NCBI RefSeq assembly: GCF_000949455.1
Contig: NZ_JXXK01000058.1
Coordinates: 1-8,768 of the forward strand
Direction: 5' to 3'
DNA: 8,768 nt
From: Ruthenibacterium lactatiformans
Lineage (GTDB): Bacteria > Bacillota > Clostridia > Oscillospirales > Ruminococcaceae
Positions within the stretch are counted from its first letter, which is position 1. Every line of letters begins with the position of its first letter. The position numbers were made by a program, and so were the translations under genes. Below the pieces are notes generated by a model, which did no database searches, was not told the origin of the DNA, and was given only the letters and a program-made list of their open reading frames with translations. Positions 1 through 6,300 of the stretch are shown one piece after another.

Positions 1-185
1 CTTCCGAACCGCATCGTAGTTTTCGCGCACCTCCCCCGCGCTCATCCCCTGCACCTCGGCACGGGTATACAAGCGTGGGGCGGTTGATTTTTCGGGAAAA
101 TGTGGTATACTTTTATCAGAGGGATTGGTAGTTGACGGCTCGGACGTAATCTTGGGGGCTTGTACATCCAAGGGCTGCCCTCCCT
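1..185 (-). pseudogene. Partial orphan fragment: linker plus YTRAEVQ box D, runs off left edge
   Basis: A minus-strand frame is open from about position 238 to the window edge. It encodes a polar Pro/Ser/Thr-rich linker (beginning about IEGGQPLDVQ) and then PRLYTRAEVQGMSAGEVREN, a fourth copy of the box found twice in the large gene. The linker resembles in composition the one before box B of the large gene, so this is probably the entry to another toxin slot that continues outside the window. No start codon or ribosome binding site was found. The frame is -1 relative to the RNase module that ends at 186. Whether the fragment is a silent cassette or the frameshifted continuation of the preceding module cannot be decided from the window alone. 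Confidence 0.5.
10..80 (-). repeat. YTRAEVQ box, copy D
   Basis: This is one of four copies of a roughly 70-bp box encoding RLYTRAEVQGMSA followed by EVRENYDA. Its left part has the run of five Cs seen in copy A, and its right part (gggtatacaagcg) matches copy B, so it is a mixture of the two types. It lies at the edge of the window, so its full extent is unknown. Confidence 0.8.
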
Positions 186-764
186 CTATTTTTTGTTGAT
201 ATACGCACTCACGATATAGTTTTTCTTCGTATTTGCATCCGAAGCGGCCTCTACTACATAGTAGGTGCCGTTTATTTTTTTGTAAAACACAACTTTAGGA
301 GCAGGCTTTCCATTTTTTCTAGAATATCCCTTTGCAAATGTTGGCTCCAGTGTTGCACCGTCGAAGTGTTCCAAAACATACTTAATACGTCCAACATCTT
401 CAGAATTTGCCATGCTCTTATCGGCTTTTCCCTGTTTCTCATGACGCCTATTGATATGTTCCACACCGTTTTTATCCAAAACGATTGTATTATCCGATAC
501 GTCCATTCCTGTAAGGGTTTTTATCGTATCCGCCATTCTCCGGCTCACTTGTGCAACGGGGTACGGGGGCAGATTTTGTTCTCCATTTTTCACAGCGTCA
601 TAATACACCACCAGCTCCGGGTCAACCGCCTGTTTATACTCCTCAATGCGCTGCATTTCCTCTGGTGTGTGTGTATTGGGATTATCGTTCACCGCGGTGT
701 TTTCCACGTCCACTTCGATATCTTCAGTGTTGCTTTTCGACGTCTGCGTCTTCGGCGAATTCAC
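186..764 (-). CDS. Orphan toxin module, PBECR-like RNase (barnase/EndoU/colicin E5-D/RelE type)
   Basis: This 192-residue frame is a C-terminal toxin module rather than a free-standing gene. Residues 1-35 are a low-complexity linker. Residues 48-90 (DPELVVYYDAVKNG to TGMDVS) resemble the pre-toxin segment of phage polymorphic proteins. Residues 92-190 carry IVLDKNGVEHINRRH (H103, R107, H108), MANSEDVGRIKYVLE, NGKPAPKV (K157) and GTYYVVEA with a terminal VSAYINKK. By memory of the family these match Phage-Barnase-EndoU-ColicinE5/D-RelE-like nucleases, which cleave RNA. The catalytic residues are not established here; H103, H108 and K157 are candidates. The GTG at 764 has no well-placed Shine-Dalgarno (a GGGGAG lies 12 nt away). 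The frame continues upstream through RLWDKNGEL, the end of the YTRAEVQ box, which points to expression only after fusion to the scaffold. No immunity gene overlaps its end. The coding DNA is AT-richer than the scaffold. Confidence 0.7.
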   Translation of the reverse strand: MNSPKTQTSKSNTEDIEVDVENTAVNDNPNTHTPEEMQRIEEYKQAVDPELVVYYDAVKNGEQNLPPYPVAQVSRRMADTIKTLTGMDVSDNTIVLDKNGVEHINRRHEKQGKADKSMANSEDVGRIKYVLEHFDGATLEPTFAKGYSRKNGKPAPKVVFYKKINGTYYVVEAASDANTKKNYIVSAYINKK

Positions 765-796
765 GCCTTGTGCAAGCTCCCCGTTTTTGTCCCAAA

Positions 797-936
797 GGCG
801 CTTGTCGGCCTTAAATCGGCCTCCATTTCGCCTGCGGCGAAACCGCGCGGCCGGTTACCGGCCCCACAGGGGCCGCTATTTTGCCGTTCCCGTCACGGCT
901 GCGCCGCGCCGGGGCCCCGACGGCAAAACCCCGGCG
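797..936. repeat. 136-bp palindrome-rich insertion with GGCG flanks, interrupting a YTRAEVQ box
   Basis: Compared with box B (4849-4960), copy C is colinear up to 800 (cccaaaggcg) and resumes at 937 (catggattcc). The intervening 136 bp is foreign and is flanked by GGCG at 797-800 and 933-936, which could be a 4-bp target duplication. It is packed with hairpins: tttcgcc/ggcgaaa, ggccgg/ccggcc, ggcccc/ggggcc and ttttgccgt/acggcaaaa. No protein is evident. A 28-bp part (821-848) recurs at 8186-8213. It is best described as a short non-autonomous or REP-like element. Its length is not a multiple of three, so it breaks the frame. Confidence 0.65.
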
Positions 937-1500
937 CATGGATTCCTGTATCGCATCGTAGTTTTCGCGCACCTCCCGCGCGCTTATCCCCTGCACCTCG
1001 GCACGGGTGTACAGCTGCGGGTCAACCAGTGTCTGCGCGCCCGGGCCGCCTTCTGCCTGCCGGCTTTCCGCCGCCCGCAGCATGCGCATCACGTCGGCGC
1101 TGCTTACCGTGTCCCGGCCTGCCAGCTCCCGCGCAAGACGGCCCGCGGTGGTGTCCTCGCCCTGTGCAAGGCCGTACTGCAAAGCGTTGTAAAACGAACC
1201 GCTTTCCACCGCGCGCGGCGCGGCGTAGCGGTTCGCCGCCCCGTTGTACGCCATGCCGCCCGCGGCGCTGCCAAAGCCCATCAGGCCGCCGCCCGCGAAC
1301 GCAAGCCCGGCCTGCTTTGCAACGTCCCACCCTGCGTGCCGCCGGGCCTCCTCCTCGCTCTCGCCCTGCGCCTTATACTGCCGCACGGCAAGGTTGTAGT
1401 CGGAAAGGTCGCCCATGATCAGCGTGTCCGCCGCAGCGTTCGCAAGCTCGGTGAACAGCTCCTCGCTTCCCTCGCCCAAAATGCTTTTGCCAAGGTTCTT
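811..1500 (-). pseudogene. Start-less duplicate of the large protein's N-terminal scaffold (orphan 2)
   Basis: The frame encodes a copy of residues about 426-613 of the large protein: GEGSEELFTEL, TLIMGDLSDYN, the glycine-rich AGLAFAGGGLMGFG segment, and YTRAEVQGISAREVREN. Homology begins abruptly at 1500, just after a hairpin, with no start codon or ribosome binding site there. The frame ends at a TAA at 811 inside the 136-bp insertion. With that insertion removed, the reading frame would pass through SMRLWDKNGEL directly into the RNase module at 764-186. It is therefore a 5'-truncated duplicate of the big gene with an alternative slot-1 toxin, at present interrupted. Confidence 0.7.
937..1500 (-). 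repeat. 564-bp direct repeat, copy 2 (partner 6042-6605)
   Basis: The 564 bases align without gaps to 6042-6605 in the large gene, with only about ten substitutions seen by eye. Homology stops sharply after ggttctt on the right side of both copies. The box end is chimeric. Its first roughly 50 bases (ctgtatc, ctcccgcgcgct) match box B, while the rest (ggtgtacagctgcggg) matches box A. This is what a crossover inside the YTRAEVQ box would leave. Confidence 0.85.
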
Positions 1501-1510
1501 TATAAGCAAG

Positions 1511-1536
1511 GCCGCAGCGGTTTGCACCGCTGCGGC
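1511..1536 (-). terminator. Perfect 11-bp hairpin after the 159-residue gene, terminator-like
   Basis: On the minus strand the arms are GCCGCAGCGGT and ACCGCTGCGGC with a 4-nt loop, located 25 nt after the TAA of the 159-residue gene. The following minus-strand sequence, CTTGCTTATA, is only moderately T-rich. The plus-strand side (TTTGCGTTTT) is better, so it may act in both directions. Its place between a complete gene and a start-less fragment would keep the fragment silent. Confidence 0.55.
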
Positions 1537-1561
1537 TTTGCGTTTTCGGGGATATTTTGTT

Positions 1562-2041
1562 TTACCAGAACATGGTGCCTTTGATTTGCGCCAGGTATTC
1601 TTCCGGGGGAATATAGGTCTCCTCCGCCTGTTCCGGATGCTCTTGCAGCAAGCGTTCAAGACGTGCGGCTTCCGCGATTACAGCCTGCGCCGTCTCGCGC
1701 GGATATGGGTCATAAGATTGGGGAGTGTGCAGTTTATAAAATGAAATCACTTCTTTTAATTCTTTCAACTGCTCTGAGTTTTTCAACAACCCATAGCGTG
1801 CATCCAAACTGGGAATCGAATAGAATGAATAGCCTTCTTCCACTTTTGCCTGTTCCAAAAATTCCTCGCTGGGAACATATTCTTCCTCCGCCAGTTCCGG
1901 GTGGGCTTCTATCAATTTTATCAAGCGGCAGGTTTCATCAATCACAGCACATGTATACGGCGTATCCTCAAAGTCGTCGATTGTTGTGATCCAATATCTG
2001 GTTTTTTCTTTATAGTATTCCTTTTGCCGTTTGTTTGTCAC
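1562..2041 (-). CDS. 159-residue acidic protein, candidate immunity protein for orphan module 1
   Basis: No family was recognised. The protein is acidic and contains an internal duplication. Residues 32-66 and 120-154 both read AVI-E---RL--L---HPE-AEE-Y-P-EE-L-Q-K, with 20 of 35 positions identical. The GTG start at 2041 is supported by a GGGGGG tract about 7 nt upstream, and no internal ATG offers a better full-length start. The start lies inside the orphan HEVQH module, overlapping it by 32 nt, so translation is probably coupled to that module. A small acidic gene overlapping the 3' end of a toxin module is the usual layout of a toxin/immunity pair. Immunity function is inferred only from this layout. 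A regulatory or accessory role is also possible. Confidence 0.7.
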   Translation of the reverse strand: MTNKRQKEYYKEKTRYWITTIDDFEDTPYTCAVIDETCRLIKLIEAHPELAEEEYVPSEEFLEQAKVEEGYSFYSIPSLDARYGLLKNSEQLKELKEVISFYKLHTPQSYDPYPRETAQAVIAEAARLERLLQEHPEQAEETYIPPEEYLAQIKGTMFW

Positions 2042-3101
2042 TTTTGTCCCCCCAATTTTTTATGAATGCCTCTATTTCATCTTCAGTATACCCTATCCTT
2101 TCCAGCGTTTCAACAATGCGCTGGGATTCAACGCTTTTGTCCAGCACGTTGCCCGCCACGTCCGGCCATGTTTTTTCACGCTGGTCTTTGGTGTAATACC
2201 AGCGCTTTGCCGTTTGCCGCGCCATTTTTTCGCCGCCGAGGTTTACATATCCGTTGGTGGCCGCTGTTTCTATATCGGGCGCGCCCGCCTGTTTCGCCGC
2301 CGCTTCTTCCAGATAATGCAGCCTTTCTTCTTTTGTTTGCAGGCTTTGGAACTCCGGCGTATCCTTTACCGCTTCATATGCGTCGCTCACCAGCGCCGCA
2401 TATGCCAGCTTTCGGCTTCCGCCCGTTGCAAGCTCCTCCTCATTTTGAATGGCGTGCTGTACCTCGTGCATTATGTCCGACATGCTTTTATTTTTAAACG
2501 TATCTTCAGCGAAATGCAACATTCTTTTTTTGGAAGAGTATTTCCCCTTTTCGCTTTCCGGCAGCATTCCCAATTTTACGTTTATATCCGCTATACCCGG
2601 CACAGCCTCGTACAGCTCCGGGTGCTCCAGATAGTCCGCAAGGCGGCCGCCCTTTTCGCCCCGCGCGTCGCCGTCCGGGCGCGGCTTTGCGCCGCGGTCG
2701 TTTATCTCCCGCACCCACGCGCCGCCGCCGTCCCTTGTCAGGTGCGTTTCGCTCCATATCGTCTTCGCGTTCTCTCCCTGGGCTTCCAGCTCCTGCGCAC
2801 GCGCGATCTGCTCCGCGTCCGTGGCGCGCACAAAGCTGTATTTCTCCCCCGCAACGCTTCCCGCCTCGCCACGCAGCAGGTTCACCAGCGTGCGCTCCGC
2901 TTCGTCCAGCATGGCCCGCTCGCTGCCGCTCAGACGGATGGCGATGCGGTTTTTCAGCCCGCGCACAAAGTCCAGAAAGGTTTCCATCAACCCCCGGTCG
3001 CGCTCCACCGCGCGCACCAGCTTTTCCGGGTCCGCCACAAGCTCCTGCGCAAGCCGCAGCACGGCGCTCCTATACAAAAGGGGGGCTGTGACGAAACCCA
3101 A
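2010..3101 (-). CDS. Orphan C-terminal cassette 1: constant box plus HEVQH zincin-like module
   Basis: The open frame begins at a TTG at 3101 that lies inside a hairpin and has no convincing Shine-Dalgarno, so this is probably a silent cassette. It starts with SAVLRLAQELVADPEKL, identical to the constant box of the large protein, through GEKYSF. It then diverges into an alternative module: GGAWVREINDR, RLADYLEHPELYEAVPG, HEVQHAIQNEEELATGG (HExxH, first His codon at 2468) and NLGGEKMARQTAKR. The main gene's own C-terminus has the equivalents in the same order (ADGKWRMEVDD, TLRDYLYHP, HEAQHGIQ, GGEIEARDVAKR). Both resemble, by recall, the LPD23-type zincin-like domain of phage polyvalent proteins. 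Here the second Glu of GExEAR is Met. It overlaps the 159-residue gene at its 3' end. Confidence 0.65.
   Translation of the reverse strand: MGFVTAPLLYRSAVLRLAQELVADPEKLVRAVERDRGLMETFLDFVRGLKNRIAIRLSGSERAMLDEAERTLVNLLRGEAGSVAGEKYSFVRATDAEQIARAQELEAQGENAKTIWSETHLTRDGGGAWVREINDRGAKPRPDGDARGEKGGRLADYLEHPELYEAVPGIADINVKLGMLPESEKGKYSSKKRMLHFAEDTFKNKSMSDIMHEVQHAIQNEEELATGGSRKLAYAALVSDAYEAVKDTPEFQSLQTKEERLHYLEEAAAKQAGAPDIETAATNGYVNLGGEKMARQTAKRWYYTKDQREKTWPDVAGNVLDKSVESQRIVETLERIGYTEDEIEAFIKNWGDKSDKQTAKGIL
2830..3059 (-). repeat. 230-bp constant box, orphan copy (partner 4189-4418)
   Basis: Read side by side, the 230 bases are identical to 4189-4418. The box encodes RLAQELVADPEKLVRAVERD through GEKYSF. 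On its right side a further short match (cagcacggcgctc, 3057-3069) corresponds to main-gene position 4563-4575, not to the next bases of the main box. The orphan is thus joined across an internal deletion. Perfect identity implies recent copying or ongoing gene conversion. Confidence 0.9.
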
Positions 3102-3118
3102 AAGTTCGTTACAGCCCC
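3082..3118 (-). terminator. Hairpin between the 60-residue gene and orphan cassette 1
   Basis: The arms ggggctgtgacgaa (3082-3095) and ttcgttacagcccc (3105-3118) pair with a single imperfect position. On the minus strand the stem is followed by CCTTTTGTAT. This fits a weak intrinsic terminator ending the main operon just before the start-less cassette. The short T-run and the mismatch falling on the minus strand lower confidence. A remnant of transposon ends is an alternative. Confidence 0.5.
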
Positions 3119-3190
3119 TAAATATTTCATTGCGTAATAATCTCTACTATCTATGTCACCTAATTCTACTGTCTCTGTTTTGTCGGAGTC

Positions 3191-3373
3191 CTACTCATCA
3201 TATTCTTCCTCATTTGGGTTTCCGCAATATTTCATTACGATCGAAAGTAAAAGCAACCCCTCCTCGTCCGGTTCCGTCTTACGTCGTCTTTCATATTCCT
3301 CGTCTATCAGATTTTGGGTATTCTCCCAAAAATTCACGATTTCGTCATCTTTTAGCGTCATTTCTTCAGCCAT
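3191..3373 (-). CDS. 60-residue acidic protein, candidate immunity protein for the main C-terminal module
   Basis: No family was recognised. The protein is short, strongly acidic and predicted helical (DDEIVNFWENTQNLIDEEYE, ending NPNEEEYDE). Its ATG at 3373 overlaps the stop codon of the large gene, sharing 8 nt, so the two are almost certainly translationally coupled. A GGGGGCG run lies just upstream; an in-frame ATG at codon 5 is an alternative start. Position, size and charge fit an immunity protein for the HEAQH C-terminal module. It shows no evident similarity to the 159-residue gene that occupies the same position behind the orphan homologue. Function is inferred from context only. Confidence 0.7.
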   Translation of the reverse strand: MAEEMTLKDDEIVNFWENTQNLIDEEYERRRKTEPDEEGLLLLSIVMKYCGNPNEEEYDE

Positions 3374-6300
3374 TATAATGTACGCCCCCGATTCTCGTTA
3401 TTTCCTCCTCAGAATATCCCATATCCAACAGCATGTCAATAAAATCCGGCCAAGAATCCTGTGCATATCGCATGTTTCCGCTCAGGTCTGGTGCGTTTGC
3501 ATAACGCTCTCTTGTTGTAAAATCAGCCCTTTTGGCTACGTCCCGCGCCTCAATTTCTCCTCCAGCCTGACGATATCTGCGCTTGTCAGATAGTTCATTT
3601 TCTTGAAACGATTCCTCCGCCATCGCATTTCTTACATATATAAGTCTTTCCCTTGGCGTCTGTAATTTAAGATACTCAGGAGTATTTTTTACTCTCTCAT
3701 AGTTTTCGACAAAGCTCCATCGGTTGGCCTTCGCATGGTTGCTCCCCCGCGCAAATCCCTCGACTTCCTGTATGCCATGCTGTGCTTCGTGCAAAATGCT
3801 GCCGCGCTGCGCGCTTTTAGATGCTTCAATGCCGCCTTGTCTGCCGCGGTACCGCGCGTTTGTGTTGGGCGGCAGCGTGTCCACTACCTGCATCGGAACT
3901 TCAAACACCTGAGGTTCTAACCGTTCCAGTGTGGGGTGGTACAAATAGTCCCGCAGTGTGCCGCTTTTTCCCTGCCATTGTCCGGCTTCTGCTCCGTCTT
4001 GCCGGGCGTTGCCGTTCCGGTAATACACCGCGTCGCTATCGTCTACTTCCATTCGCCATTTTCCGTCTGCGCCCCGAAACCAGCCCGTCTGGCGGCGTAT
4101 ATCTTCATTCGTTTCGCCGTCCTGCTCCATTCCCTTTGCCGTTTCCAGGGCCGCACGCTCGGTTCGGTTCAGGTTGGCCTTTTCGCCTACAAAGCTGTAT
4201 TTCTCCCCCGCAACGCTTCCCGCCTCGCCACGCAGCAGGTTCACCAGCGTGCGCTCCGCTTCGTCCAGCATGGCCCGCTCGCTGCCGCTCAGACGGATGG
4301 CGATGCGGTTTTTCAGCCCGCGCACAAAGTCCAGAAAGGTTTCCATCAACCCCCGGTCGCGCTCCACCGCGCGCACCAGCTTTTCCGGGTCCGCCACAAG
4401 CTCCTGCGCAAGCCGCAGGCTTATTTCCTCGTTCAGCGCCGCCGCGTCGATATTCCCCTGTGCGTCCAGCAGCCCCGCGCGCGCCGGGCTGTCCGGGCTT
4501 AAGTAGTCCGCCGCCGTCTGCCGCGCAATCTGCTCCAAAGCCGCGTCGCTCTGTGCAAGCCCCAGCACGGCGCTCTCAAATTTCGCATACGCTTTCGCGT
4601 CCGCTGCCTTCATGCTGTGCCCCAGCTCGTGCACCGCCGCGCCGAACGCATAGCCCTCGCCGCCCAGGTTCACCGTAATGCGCCTGCCCTGCACCGCGGC
4701 CTGCACCCCGCTGCCCGGCTGGAACACATATTGCAGCTCCATTTTCGCCGTGCCCGCCAGATGCTCCAGCCAGTCCAGGTCTGTTTTGCCGGCCCGCCCC
4801 GTTTCCAGCGCCATGCGCCGCGCCGTCTCCGTCTCCGCGCTTTGCAGCAGCTCCCCGTTTTTGTCCCAAAGGCGCATGGATTCCTGTATCGCATCGTAGT
4901 TTTCGCGCACCTCCCGCGCGCTCATCCCCTGCACCTCGGCACGGGTATACAAGCGCGGGGCCGGGTTCAGCGCAGGCGGAACGGCTGAAACGTCGCTTGT
5001 CCGTTCAGCCGCCGGGCCTGAAAAGCCTGTTGCGTTTTCCCCTGTTTGTGCTATACGGCTGTTAGAAACAGGCGATATCGTATGCGAAGGCGCTTTGAGT
5101 GTAGGGACAGAACCATTTTGGATATCGGTCGTTGCAGAAATATCTCCTGTTTTGGTTTTTCCCGCGGCTGCGTCTATGTTTTCAAATGTATTAAACGCGT
5201 TCCACGCCGTAAACGCTTGCTGTGCATCAATGCAACTCAACAATTCCAGTTCTTCGGCATTTTTAGAATTGTATGCCCCCGCCCAATATGCGGCCATTTC
5301 GTCGCGTACCGCAGCTTGACCTTCCTGTGTGGTAAGATCAAGCTGCCCGTCATAATGTGCTTCGTTTATAATCTGTGCACATGCCAAGTAATAGTAGCTG
5401 CTTTTATCTGTGGCCTGATCAATGGCCGAAACGAAATCATGTGCTTCCGGTTTATTCTTTCGCACGGCTGCATGAACGCTTTCATGCGCCAAAACACTGT
5501 CTGGATTTAACGCTGTCCCGTTATAAATATATACACGCCCATCCGGCCCTGTAACAGCATCCCCTCGTTCCACAGTTACGCCATTCTGATTCGTCTCCAA
5601 TGGAGCATCTATGACAATAGCTTCTATCCCGCGTGCGCTCAGCCCGTCTGCAATTTGTTTTGCTGCGCCCTCCGGCTGTTTCGCTATTGTATATGCATAG
5701 CTGGCGCCACCATGCCTCTCTATTTGCTGTTTTCCCCGTTCTCGGGCGCTCCGCTGGAACTGTTCTGCATTTTCCTGCGCAATTCGTCTAATTCTTCTCG
5801 CGTTGGAGGATTGGCCTTCACCCCTGTATACCGCTCCACCATCTTTGCTATTCCATCCACTTTTCTCTGAAACTCCTTGTCCTCCATCAATCGCACCTCC
5901 ACTGAATTGTTCTGTGTTTTGCGCGGCATGCCATGCTTCGCCTGCCGTGCTGCTGCCACTATTATCCGTCCCGGGCGCTTGCCTGTCAACCATACGGCTT
6001 TGTGTGCCGCCTTGCAGTTCCCCGTTTTCATCCCACATTTCCATGGATTCCCGTATCGCATCGTAGTTTTCGCGCACCTCCCCCGCGCTCATCCCCTGCA
6101 CCTCGGCACGGGTGTACAGCTGCGGGTCAACCAGTGCCTGCGCGCCCGGGCCGCCTTCTGCCTGCCGGCTTTCCGCCGCCCGCAGCATGCGCATCACGTC
6201 GGCGCTGCTTGCCGTGTCCCGGCCTGCCAGCTCCCGCGCAAGACGGCCCGCGGCGGTGTCCTCGCCCTGTGCAAGGCCGTACTGCAAAGCGTTGTAAAAC

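Noticed and set aside
366..1584. Plus-strand open frames across the orphan region
   Set aside because: They are antisense shadows of the RNase module and the duplicated scaffold. Their composition is biased and they break at no meaningful boundary.
3079..3120. Hairpin at 3082-3118 as an insertion-sequence end
   Set aside because: The arms look like transposon terminal repeats, but there is no transposase or second copy in the window. The position after a complete operon suits a terminator better.
3120..3190. Read-through extension of the 60-residue gene past its TAG (frame stays open as DSDKTETVELGD and on)
   Set aside because: The extension has a plausible look at first but runs into the terminator-like hairpin and then the wrong frame of the 230-bp box. 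No stimulatory element is evident.
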